DNA of 64,000 nt. Origin: DAIDKA01 sp963708865. GTDB lineage: Bacteria > Pseudomonadota > Gammaproteobacteria > Steroidobacterales > Steroidobacteraceae. Position numbers and translations under genes: made by a program. Shown one piece after another: positions 7,027 through 14,375 of the stretch. Numbering within the stretch: position 1 is the stretch's first letter; every line of letters starts with the position of its first letter. The stretch covers positions 1-64,000 of the forward strand of contig CAVPUC010000004.1 in the NCBI GenBank assembly GCA_963708865.1, written 5' to 3'. The notes under the pieces were generated by a model. That model had not been told where the DNA came from. It was given only the letters and a program-made list of their open reading frames with translations, and made no database searches.

Positions 7027-7460
7027 GGCTTGACCATCAAGGCCGCCGTGGCGGGGCACAGCGAGGCGAATTCCCGCGTGGTTTGAATAGCCGGTGGCGC
7101 CTCTTCCCTGCCAATACAGCGAAATCCCATGTGTTCAAAAAACGCCTGCGCAGTCGTCGTGAGAAGGTAGATCGATCGCACCGCGAGTTCCGCCGCAAGT
7201 TCTTCGGCGGCGGTCATCAGGTGCCTGCCAAGACCGCGACCCATGTGCTCGCTGGTGACAACCAGCGACCGAAGCAACGCGCAATCACCGTACGTCTCTA
7301 GACCGACTACGCCCGCCACACCTGACCTATCTCGGTACACCAGAAAGTGCTTCAGGGCGTCATCCGTAATATCAGCGCTCGGTAGTTCTTCGACATCGAG
7401 CAACCAACGGATGCCGATAAGATCGGACTGCCGGGCATGAGCGATTAATGGAGTCGGCAT
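7023..7460 (-). CDS. arsN2: arsenic-resistance GNAT acetyltransferase ArsN2
   Basis: GNAT-fold protein of about 145 residues from ATG 7460 (MPTPLIAHARQSD), seven bases after arsR. LLRSLVVTSEHMGRGLGRHL is the acetyl-CoA loop. LLTTTAQAFFEHMGF and REEAPPAIQTTREFASLCP are typical of ArsN2, found in ars operons. ArsN1 relatives acetylate phosphinothricin-like arsenicals such as arsinothricin; the ArsN2 substrate is less clear. It overlaps the LMW arsC by ATGA. A longer start at 7550 would overlap arsR and is unlikely. Confidence 0.85.
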   Translation of the reverse strand: MPTPLIAHARQSDLIGIRWLLDVEELPSADITDDALKHFLVYRDRSGVAGVVGLETYGDCALLRSLVVTSEHMGRGLGRHLMTAAEELAAELAVRSIYLLTTTAQAFFEHMGFRCIGREEAPPAIQTTREFASLCPATAALMVKP

Positions 7461-7467
7461 AATTGTG

Positions 7468-7815
7468 CTACGCGCTGCGACGCTTCTCTTGCACTGCAAC
7501 CGGATTGCAGCTCGCATCGCAGGACTCGTCCGCCTGACTACAGCACTCATCCGTAAGGAAGGCGACGAGACCTCTCATTCGATCGAATCGGGTGCTGTAG
7601 AACAAGAATCGGCCTTCGCGACGGACAGCTACGAGCCCGGCGTGTTGGAGTTCTTTCAAGTGGAACGACAGGGTTGGCGCAGCAATATCCAGCTTTTCGG
7701 CAATTACGCTGGGTGTGAAGCCCTCTGGTCCCCGTTTCACCAAGAGCCGGAATACCGCGAGCCGCGATTCCTGAGCCAATGCACTTAATGCCCTGACGAC
7801 GTCCATTGATTTCAT
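7468..7815 (-). CDS. arsR: ArsR-family metalloregulator
   Basis: This 115-residue winged-helix repressor is the first gene of the operon. The DNA-binding region reads SVIAEKLDIAAPTLSFHLKE, then LQHAGLVAVRREGRFLFYST. Arsenite-sensing cysteines are in the C-terminal tail CCSQADESCDASC, not in helix alpha3, so this is a C-terminal-site ArsR (as in Acidithiobacillus or Corynebacterium types). Binding of As(III) should release the operator at 7811-7832. Start may be 7815 or the inner ATG at 7806. Confidence 0.92.
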   Translation of the reverse strand: MKSMDVVRALSALAQESRLAVFRLLVKRGPEGFTPSVIAEKLDIAAPTLSFHLKELQHAGLVAVRREGRFLFYSTRFDRMRGLVAFLTDECCSQADESCDASCNPVAVQEKRRSA

Positions 7816-7851
7816 AATTCTACATTAATGAAAGTCTCGCTGACTCGTCAA
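7811..7851 (-). promoter_or_regulatory. ars promoter and operator
   Basis: On the minus strand TTGACG at 7851-7846 is a good -35. Seventeen bases on, TTAATG (7828-7823) may be the -10. An interrupted inverted repeat TTCAT...ATGAA spans 7811-7832 and covers the -10 and start codon, the right place for an ArsR operator. If so the arsR message is nearly leaderless. Confidence 0.5.
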
Positions 7852-7958
7852 GAGCGGACTTCTCGCGAATTCGCCTGCGGACGCGTCTATCGATCAAGCT
7901 ACAGCTTGGCATGCCTACCCTAGGGCAGGGTCTTGCCCGCCTGTGCCCAGGTGCTTAT

Positions 7959-7981
7959 GATATACATATAATAGGTATATC
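7959..7981. promoter_or_regulatory. vapBC operator
   Basis: GATATAC (7959-7965) and its inverse GTATATC (7975-7981) flank nine A/T-rich bases, 13 bases before the vapB start. AbrB-type VapB antitoxins bind such inverted repeats to autoregulate. Confidence 0.6.
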
Positions 7982-7994
7982 TTTAGAGAAAGTT

Positions 7995-8225
7995 GTGCGT
8001 GTAGCCAAATGGGGCAACAGTCTGGCCGTGCGGCTTCCGGATGCGGTGGTGAAAGCACTGAAGCTCAAGAGCGGCGACGAGATCGAAATCGTCGCAACAG
8101 GCTCACGGCGCTTTGAGATCGGACGTGATCGCAGCCGGGAGCGGGCAATAGAGCACTTGCGCGCGTTGAAGAAACCGCTTCCCAAGGGATTCCGGTTCGA
8201 TCGGGACGATGCCAATGCCCGGTGA
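7995..8225 (+). CDS. vapB: VapB antitoxin, AbrB/MazE DNA-binding type
   Basis: The protein reads VRVAKWGNSLAVRLPDAVVK, then ALKLKSGDEIEIVATG: a swapped-hairpin AbrB domain. A basic C-terminus follows (ALKKPLPKGFRFDRDD) of the kind that fills the active site of the partner PIN toxin. The GTG at 7995 gives the standard length of about 76 residues; a longer frame starts at 7911 but would cross the operator. It overlaps vapC by 17 bases. Confidence 0.85.
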   Translation: MRVAKWGNSLAVRLPDAVVKALKLKSGDEIEIVATGSRRFEIGRDRSRERAIEHLRALKKPLPKGFRFDRDDANAR

Positions 8226-8625
8226 TCGATTGTTCGATACCAATATCCTAATCTACGCCTTCGCGGCGGGCGACCGGCGGAGCGCCAAGGCCGAAGCGCT
8301 GGTCGCCGAAGGGGGCGTCATTGGCGTTCAGGTGCTCAATGAATTTACCAGCATCGCTCGGCGCAAGCTGGGCTGGGAATGGCCGCAGCTCGAGGCCGCA
8401 TTGGCTGTTATCGCCGAACTCATGGGCCCTGCCCGCCCGCTCACGACCGCCATCCATAGTCACGCTCTGAAACTCGCTCGCGCCAATACGCTGTCGTTCT
8501 ACGACGCCCTCGTGGTCGCTGCGGCTGCCGACGCCGGTTGCCGCGTACTCCTCACAGAGGACCTGCAGCACGGCCGAAAATTCGGCGGCGTCACGGTCGA
8601 GAATCCGTTCTTGGAGGAGACATAG
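8209..8625 (+). CDS. vapC: VapC toxin, PIN-domain RNase
   Basis: PIN-domain ribonuclease of 138 residues (136 if started at 8215). Acidic metal-binding residues appear in LFDTNILIYAF, VQVLNEF, SFYDALVVAAA and LLTEDLQHG. VapC toxins cut specific tRNAs or rRNA until bound by VapB. The last codons (LEET, stop) are formed by the right-end arm repeat of island 3, so the module sits flush with the element end. Confidence 0.9.
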   Translation: MPMPGDRLFDTNILIYAFAAGDRRSAKAEALVAEGGVIGVQVLNEFTSIARRKLGWEWPQLEAALAVIAELMGPARPLTTAIHSHALKLARANTLSFYDALVVAAAADAGCRVLLTEDLQHGRKFGGVTVENPFLEET

Positions 8626-8632
8626 AGGAGAC
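8616..8632. repeat. paired arm-type repeat (GGAGAC), right end of island 3
   Basis: GGAGAC-ATAGA-GGAGAC ends 58 bases before att copy D, the same spacing as at the other two right ends. The vapC stop codon TAG is inside it. Confidence 0.6.
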
Positions 8633-8689
8633 AAGCGTTTCCGCCGTGTCCTAAGAACATGATCAGAAATGCCATTTTTGAAGTGTCGG

Positions 8690-8713
8690 TCCAATCCATC
8701 AGGGAGCGACCGA
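8690..8713. repeat. dusA att core, copy D (damaged)
   Basis: Matches copies A-C except for a missing T (CCATCAGGGAGCGAC) and one C for T. Flanks match too (GCGATCGAGTTTTCC, then AAAATCGGCA and ACGCCTA). Confidence 0.75.
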
Positions 8714-9073
8714 GACCCTGCGATCGAGTTTTCCTCGGGGAAAATCGGCACAGACGCCTATTTATGTAGGCTTTTCTGCTCTGTACGTTGCTGCGGTTGA
8801 CCCTTCAGACGCGATGCGCACCAAAGAAGACGGAATGCCAGCCGGTAAGTGAGCTGAGCGCCACAGGCTTGATGTCCCCCGAGGCGTTGCCCTGTGGCGC
8901 GTAGCCTCTCCAGGTAGCGTGCGCCGGAGCCCGAAGCCACCGTTTCTAAGCTGCTGACCTACAAGGCGGACCTGGTTTTGTCGTGGGAGGGACTGACACT
9001 CTCCGATCCACTTTCCTGCCTGAAAAATGAGCCATTGCCTGCCTGTTCGGCCAATACAGCGCTACGGTCGGCG
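8714..9073. other. no gene recognised
   Basis: After the att copy and a weak GCCTA/TAGGC hairpin (about 8756-8772) no protein-like frame is seen. It may be decayed element DNA. Confidence 0.4.
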
Positions 9074-10577
9074 CTACCGCTTTACTTGCGGCGTTTCGCC
9101 CCCCTTGCAGGACCAGTTCTGCCCGTCCTTTACGTCACCCGACCCAGAGTATTGCGCCAACTGAGGATACGGACACAGTGGTCGGGTCAATCCGTTCGCA
9201 CCATGGCCTTCGAGCTGCTTCGGTGCGGTGCCCTGCTCGACCCACTGCTCGATGGCGAGCGTCGAATCGAAGCCATTGAGGCCCGGACCGCCCCGGCAAT
9301 GGCCCATGCCCGGCACCATGAATAGCCGCACCCAGTCACCCTGCTGCGACCCCATCGTCTTGAGTACGGACTCGTAGTAGCGGATCGTGTTCTGAGGCGA
9401 GATGGCCGGATCGGCCCAGCCGTGGTACATCAGCAGCTTGCCGCCGCGAGCCTTGAACTTTGAAAGATCCGGGTTCACAGCATCGACAAATCCCAGTTTC
9501 TGATCGAGCAGCGGCACGTCGCGATCGAACGTCAAACGTCTTCCAGTCCAGCCCTTCATCGTCGCGTGCGATGCGCACGAGATCGAAAAGACCATCCGGC
9601 CCGTTTGGATTGGTAGACGAGGGAACCATGGGTCGGCTGAGTGGCGCCCCCGAAAAGATCAGCTCGCCTTTCGAGTTCTTTACGCCGGTGTAGAACGTGG
9701 TGACGGTCTTGAGCTGCGGCTCGGTCAGGCAGACGCCGCCCGATTGCCCCGCTGTACAGCGCAGCGCTGCGAAAGTGACTTTGCATTCACGCGGATCGTT
9801 CAAGAACCCTTCGTGGCGGACGTCACAGGCCTTCGTCACCAGATCGTTGACGAGCGCAACTTGCTCCTTGGACAGCGCTTCCTCGGGATGCTTGATCAGC
9901 TCGATGCTCGAAGCGATTCCCGCGGCCCACATGCGGATGTGGCGGTTGGCGAGGGCGCCCGCGACGATACCGTCATAGTCTTCGGGATAGCGCTGCGCCT
10001 CCATGACTGCCATGCGCCCGCCGGTCGAGCAGCTTGAAAAGTAGGAATGCTGAGGATCCTTGTCGTAAAACGCTTTGGCGAGCTGCTTGGCTTTCAGCGT
10101 CATCTCATGCGTCGACCGATAGGCGAAGTCGACCATTTTTTCCGGGTGACCGATGCCCCACTTGCCCCCGGTCTCCTGGTGACCCGTGTCCGTGCCCGCG
10201 GTTGCGTATCCGCGGCTCAGAGCCTGTGGCATCTCCGAGCGCACGCCCTGAATGGATCCTGCAAAACCGCCATTCCCCGCGCCGAGAAACTTGCCATTCC
10301 ATTTGTCCGCGGGAGGCAGCCACATCTCCATCTTGATCAGCGAATCCGAAGTGGGCTTGAGGTCCAACTGCACGCGGCAGTGCGCGGGGAGCGATGGCGG
10401 CTGCGGAGCGCCCGCTGTGACGGGCGCCTGACTCGGACCCTCGGGCACCAGCCGAGCGTCCGTGACGACGGCATGCTCGAGGGGCACGCTGCCAAGTTGA
10501 TCGCACGTTGTTGCTGCGATTGCCTCAGATATGAATGCGGAAAGGCCGAAAGCGCCGATGAGGATGAGTGAGTTGCG
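9074..10577 (-). CDS. tannase/feruloyl esterase-family hydrolase, one frameshift
   Basis: About 500 residues: secreted alpha/beta hydrolase of the tannase/feruloyl esterase family, which cuts ester bonds of gallate or hydroxycinnamate esters. Signal peptide MRNSLILIGAFGLSAF from 10577. The nucleophile motif is YFSSCSTGGRMAVM (Ser in CSTGG). The Asp is in MYHGWADPAISP and the His in PGMGHCRGG; cysteines around the active site fit the family's Cys-Cys bridge. One extra base near 9530-9533 separates FDLVRIARDDEGLDWKTFD from FDRDVPLLDQKLGF. If truly shifted it lacks Asp and His and is dead. Confidence 0.85.
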
Positions 10578-10898
10578 CATCTGAACCCCCTGGCCGCTCA
10601 TCTGTGCGGCTTCTGGCTTGAACAATAGCAGGGTGCGATCCTAAACGCTCTCTGCTGCGCGCCCCAGCTCAGCACGCGCGCATCGTGCTTCTCGCACTAT
10701 TGCTTCTGCAGGATCTTGCGGACTAAGAGTGCTTGTCATTCGCCTAGGGGGCGCAAATGATCAAAGAGCCGCTACTGCGTGACATACTTCCCTAGGGGTC
10801 GTGCCGAATGCAATCTCCTTCTGCCCGATACCGTCCAGGTCGTAGCGCGCGGACTCGAGTGTTGGCTCGAAAACCATGCGGCTTCGGGTCAAATGCGG
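10578..10898. promoter_or_regulatory. intergenic region with two CCTAGGGG sites
   Basis: Non-coding as far as seen. CCTAGGGG occurs at 10743-10750 and 10791-10798, 48 bases apart and 166-221 bases upstream of the tannase-like start. Both are near-palindromic around CCTAGG and could be activator sites. No clear promoter was identified. Confidence 0.3.
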
Positions 10899-11192
10899 CT
10901 AAGGCTGAAAGCCCAGCTCTCGCTGGTGACGAATGGCCAGAATGCGCACTTCATTTTGCGGCACTACAAACCCGTATAGTGCGATGTAACCAGTTTGCCC
11001 GTATGAAATCACCAGCTCGCGCACCTCTCCTTCGATACGCCGGCCAACCAAGGGATGCGCTGCAAGGTTCTCAACTGCCGATTGGATGGCTATGACCGCA
11101 TCCTTCGCTGCGGCAGGGTTCTTCTCGCGTAAGAGCTGAAAGGCGCGTTCAGTATGGACCAACGAACGCGCCGAATAGACTACCTGCGCCAT
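10899..11192 (-). CDS. ParE/RelE-family toxin
   Basis: 97 residues with VVYSARSLVHTERAFQLLRE, then HPLVGRRIEGEVRELVIS, YIALYGFV and VRILAIRHQRELGF: the ParE/RelE fold, including the conserved G-R-R and I-R-H-x-R-E strand. ParE members inhibit gyrase; RelE members cut mRNA. It overlaps its antitoxin by 13 bases. Confidence 0.87.
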   Translation of the reverse strand: MAQVVYSARSLVHTERAFQLLREKNPAAAKDAVIAIQSAVENLAAHPLVGRRIEGEVRELVISYGQTGYIALYGFVVPQNEVRILAIRHQRELGFQP

Positions 11193-11461
11193 GGCTTTGG
11201 TCGTGGCGCTGCCTCTTCAGTCGCTAGCCGCTTCATCCAGGCATGAACATCCTCCGCGCGATAAACTTCGCCGGTTTTGTCGATTTCCGAGTCTGCTGCG
11301 AGCGCCTCTTTGACAAGACTGCGCATCTGCTCTTCGTGGTTGGTGTGCCGTTCGACAGCTTCTACGATCAAACTATGGGCGGAACGCCCGGTTTGCTTGG
11401 CTAAGCTACCGAGCCGGGACCGCAATTTTGGTGGCAATCGGATGGTCGTCGTTGCTGCCAT
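11180..11461 (-). CDS. ribbon-helix-helix antitoxin (ParD/CopG type)
   Basis: 93 residues. The N-terminus TTTIRLPPKLRSRLGSLAKQ is a ribbon-helix-helix strand and helix, followed by GRSAHSLIVEAVERH. The C-terminal half is charged and would bind the toxin. It is upstream of and overlaps the ParE-like gene. Twin direct repeats just upstream are probable operator half-sites. Confidence 0.85.
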   Translation of the reverse strand: MAATTTIRLPPKLRSRLGSLAKQTGRSAHSLIVEAVERHTNHEEQMRSLVKEALAADSEIDKTGEVYRAEDVHAWMKRLATEEAAPRPKPWRR

Positions 11462-11484
11462 TGTTGCTCTCCGTTACGCCATAC

Positions 11485-11504
11485 ATAGCACAAATATAGC
11501 ACAA
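11485..11504. promoter_or_regulatory. ParDE-type operator repeats
   Basis: ATAGCACAA occurs at 11485-11493 and 11496-11504, an 11-base period (one helical turn), 24 bases before the antitoxin start. Ribbon-helix-helix antitoxins bind tandem direct repeats like these. Confidence 0.55.
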
Positions 11505-11820
11505 CGGCCGCCAATATCATGAATGCCAGGAGGGCCGCATATCTCTGCCCGTTAGCAGTTGTCAGCCGCTTCGGGTCACCACCAGGAATTCGGGAAGCAT
11601 GTTCGGCGCTTTCCGTCCCTGGACGCTCAAGCGACGGATGATGGTCCGAAATTCAGACGCCAAAGTCCCCTTCGATAACCATATAACCGCATTGCGAAGG
11701 TACTGAGCGACGGGTATGAATCAGGATTTGCCGTTCCCAGAGCAAAATTAGCCCTTGGAACGGCTTGGGATGCCTAAGCAGAATCGCAGTGAACCTGACC
11801 CGGAATGCGGTTTCAGGTCG
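11505..11820. other. no gene recognised
   Basis: No protein-like frame or RNA motif seen in this stretch. Confidence 0.4.
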
Positions 11821-12030
11821 TCAAAGGGAACTCTCACCCCTTAGCGATTTGGCAGTCATCAGGAGTTGCTCCACATGGAACTGCAACTGGCGTGCTATTT
11901 CCTCAATGTTGGTCACAGTGAGTGGCCTACCATCGATTTCGCCTTGATCAAGATACAGATTTAGCTTCTTTATGGAGGCGGCAATTTCGTCGAGGGGGCT
12001 TAGAAGATTGTCCTGTGGTGGTTTGGGCAT
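11821..12030 (-). CDS. small hypothetical protein
   Basis: 69 residues from ATG 12030 (MPKPPQDNLLSPLDEIAASI): helical, with IKKLNLYLDQGEIDG and IEEIARQLQFHVEQLLMTAK. Not recognised. It is the last of three short minus-strand frames and could be island cargo. Confidence 0.45.
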   Translation of the reverse strand: MPKPPQDNLLSPLDEIAASIKKLNLYLDQGEIDGRPLTVTNIEEIARQLQFHVEQLLMTAKSLRGESSL

Positions 12031-12141
12031 CCTTGGGGGTTTCCATATGAAAATCCAGGGATGATTCTCTCGCCATTCCCGGGGTTGTCTCCATCGCCGG
12101 CAGCCCCGATCCATTCGCTTCCGCTCCTACGCTGGGTCGGT

Positions 12142-12351
12142 TCAATCTGTCGGATCTTCAGGGCTCGGGCTGTCAGGAGGCGTGAGTCGATTGAGATGAG
12201 CCGCCAGTTTATCGTACAAAGTTGCAATCCAGAGCAGTTGCGCTTGCGCTTCAGGGTCCTGCATATCCTGCGCCCTCGCTCGAATGGCTTCCGCCTGGCG
12301 CAAATAATCTTGTGCTTTTTCCGATGGCGTGAAACCCATAACCCTATTCAT
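12142..12351 (-). CDS. small hypothetical protein
   Basis: 69 residues: KAQDYLRQAEAIRARAQDM, then DPEAQAQLLWIATLYDKLAA. This is the common alpha-helical pattern of short 'YRxxAxxxRxxA...WLxLA' proteins found in many proteobacteria, function unknown. The start overlaps an upstream short frame by ATGA. Confidence 0.5.
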   Translation of the reverse strand: MNRVMGFTPSEKAQDYLRQAEAIRARAQDMQDPEAQAQLLWIATLYDKLAAHLNRLTPPDSPSPEDPTD

Positions 12352-12519
12352 TGCCCCACGAACTCGCGGAGCCTAACAGAACCATTCTGTAGGAGGCGCA
12401 CCACGCCGCCGCCTGATATCCGTAAGAACTCACCTACGAGACGGGTGTCCGTGGGGATGCGCGAGGCACGCGGTGTATCTAATTGAATATCCCCCGCATT
12501 GAGCGATTTCCGCTCGCAT
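12348..12519 (-). CDS. possible small protein, frame needs one-base correction
   Basis: The frame LNAGDIQLDTPRASRIPTDT, then RLVGEFLRISGGGVVRLLQN and VRLREFVGQ, ends in a TGA that overlaps the start of the next gene as ATGA. That is the signature of a real coupled gene. An ATG at 12519 (MRAEI) would join it after removal of one base near 12505. Too short to assign; offered with low certainty. Confidence 0.3.
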
Positions 12520-13047
12520 CGGCCTAAGCGCCGCGCTGCAGACTAAGCAAGCGCTCTTAGCGCAAGCTTAGGTCGTACGCAACTGCCGGAAAACCTTCGT
12601 GCCGCGACTGTCTCAATCCAGGCGGCAGCGAGGCTAGCAGCGTCATCTGGAGTTGCTCGAGCGATGCGCTATTGGCAAAGTAAACGCCTGGAACTCACTG
12701 CGGCGGCTTTGATCGGCCATGGGCGCAGCCTTGCGCGGACGGAAGGCCCGCGACGGTCATGAATGATCGGACCTGGATTGGCCTCATGCTGCCGGCCACG
12801 AGCAATATTAACGAGCTCCCCGTGCGTCCTTAGGTAACATGAGGCGGGCGACGCGTGCGCAACGCTGCGTGTAACGGTGATTGAATCCAACAGCCGCCGG
12901 CTTGCTATCCCGCAATGGGGCTCGGCCCGACACTCCCCAAGACTGACCACGGGCTCGCGCCACTCGACCGCGCTATCTGCGCTACGGTGTCTCGGCGCAT
13001 ACTCACGTGCCTACCGGGTTCCACACATCAGATCAGAGTAGCCGCGA
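12520..13047. other. no gene recognised
   Basis: Short frames only, none with recognisable protein character. Confidence 0.35.
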
Positions 13048-14106
13048 GTGAAGCACATCGCTTCGATCACTGCCGTAATGCTCTTGGCATCCGTCCCTAG
13101 ACTAACCGTAGGTATCGAGCCTGCGCGAACGGACCAAGAAACCTTCATCTCAAACGCGGTATTCGCCGACGGACGGCTCTGGCTGCTGACCGATGCCGGG
13201 ACGCTCTCGATGATCGCCGACGGAAGTACTCAGCAGCTCCATGTGCCGCTTCCGGAGCCCGGTCTCGATCCCGTGAATCAGGGCGGCCAGCTATTGGTCG
13301 TTACTGGTAAACGTGGTGGAGGCGGCGATTGGACGATACGCCGGTGGCGCAACGCTTCATGGGGCACAGCGACTAAAGTCCCGACGAGCCAAGAAACCTT
13401 AATCGGAGTGGGCGCCGTTGGTGACACCATCACGCTCGTAACATCCGGACACTTAGTGGACGTGAGGGACAAAACGCTCACGAGGGTCGCCCTCGTTCCG
13501 CCCGGCCTCCGAAGTGGCGGCGTCACCTCCACGCTCGTGACGCCCGAAGCCGTGTTCGTCGGCATCAACCTCGGCGAATGGGGAGGAGGCTTGCGGCGTA
13601 TTGATCGCAAGACTGGCGAGATCTCGACTGTCGAGAGCAACGCATCTGGACAACTCTGCGGCGGGCCGCTGAATACCGCATGCGACCCAGTGAATGCAAT
13701 GGTGGCAGACCCGTGGAAGTCCGGGTGTATCGCGATCGCCATTGGGCTTGTTCACTTCTCAGCGCACGGGAGAATCGACGAGGTCTGCGGAAATACCGTG
13801 CGGCGAATTTATTTCAAGGCTTATGGGACGCAGCCCCCGGGCAGTACGACGAACGGCGATGAGCCCTTCTCCACGGTTGCGTTCTTTGGCTTGACCGCAG
13901 CGTCAAATGATCTACTCGCTGCCGGCTTGGACGGGCTTTACCGGATAGCCGCAGACGGCTCCGCGCAGGTCACAGCGTTACCCCGTTTTAGCCAAGTGGG
14001 CAAGGTCCTTGTCAGCTTCGAATTGCCGGACCTTGTCATGGTGCGCACAGACGTCAATCAACGCCGGTCAATCAGTGGCAGCGTTCCCCTCATGGTCGTG
14101 CGATGA
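13048..14106 (+). CDS. secreted beta-propeller-like hypothetical protein
   Basis: 352 residues from a GTG at 13048, with a signal peptide (MKHIASITAVMLLASVP). Strands of the type DGRLWLLTDAGTLSMI, VGDTITLVTSGHLVDV, GLRRIDRKTGEIS and LLAAGLDGLYRIAADG repeat roughly every 50 residues, suggesting a beta-propeller in the periplasm. Paired Cys in LCGGPLNTACDP and CIA/VCGN may form disulfides. Family not recognised. Confidence 0.6.
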   Translation: MKHIASITAVMLLASVPRLTVGIEPARTDQETFISNAVFADGRLWLLTDAGTLSMIADGSTQQLHVPLPEPGLDPVNQGGQLLVVTGKRGGGGDWTIRRWRNASWGTATKVPTSQETLIGVGAVGDTITLVTSGHLVDVRDKTLTRVALVPPGLRSGGVTSTLVTPEAVFVGINLGEWGGGLRRIDRKTGEISTVESNASGQLCGGPLNTACDPVNAMVADPWKSGCIAIAIGLVHFSAHGRIDEVCGNTVRRIYFKAYGTQPPGSTTNGDEPFSTVAFFGLTAASNDLLAAGLDGLYRIAADGSAQVTALPRFSQVGKVLVSFELPDLVMVRTDVNQRRSISGSVPLMVVR

Positions 14107-14159
14107 GTTTGAGTTCACCGGCAGCCGCACTCTTCGGTGTGTGAGCGGCCCTATGGCCG

Positions 14160-14279
14160 GCTTTTTCTCGCGAAAACTCGGCGGAACGCCTAGCTTCATG
14201 GGCATTGGCGAGTCCGGCGTTTCTGCGTGATCAGGAATTTCTGGCAGTACATCGTTTGTCGAGGCGACGCAAACGAGCA
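14160..14279. repeat. vestigial dusA-element end
   Basis: TTTCTCGCGAAAACTCGGC, then GGAACGCC...GGCGTTTCTGCG, then GAGGCGACGCAAACGAGCAAG follow the order and spacing seen after att copy A (CTCGGGAAAAATCGGC, hairpin, arm repeat). The att core itself is not recognisable at the expected place (about 14118-14142). Probably the oldest element end of the array. Confidence 0.5.
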
Positions 14280-14375
14280 AGAAGCCGGGCCTTTACGCAT
14301 CCTGAGCTGGCCCAACTACCATGAAGTCGACAACCGGCGGAACTGGCCGCCGGATATCGACTCGCCAAAACGTGG

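Larger units (their letters stand above)
4335..8713. mobile_element. dusA island 3 with ars operon (degenerate)
   Basis: This interval lies between att copies C and D. Its cargo is an integrase remnant, a six-gene arsenic operon on the minus strand, and a VapBC module whose toxin stop codon falls inside the right-end arm repeat. The left arm repeats and integrase N-terminus were deleted. Confidence 0.75.
8690..14279. mobile_element. possible fourth dusA island, heavily decayed
   Basis: Left border is the damaged att copy D. The right border is a vestigial element end near 14.16-14.28 kb that keeps the hairpin and an arm repeat but no core. Cargo includes a tannase-like gene, a ParDE pair, small hypotheticals and a secreted protein. 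No integrase trace was found, so the extent is uncertain; the tannase gene could be chromosomal. Confidence 0.35.
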
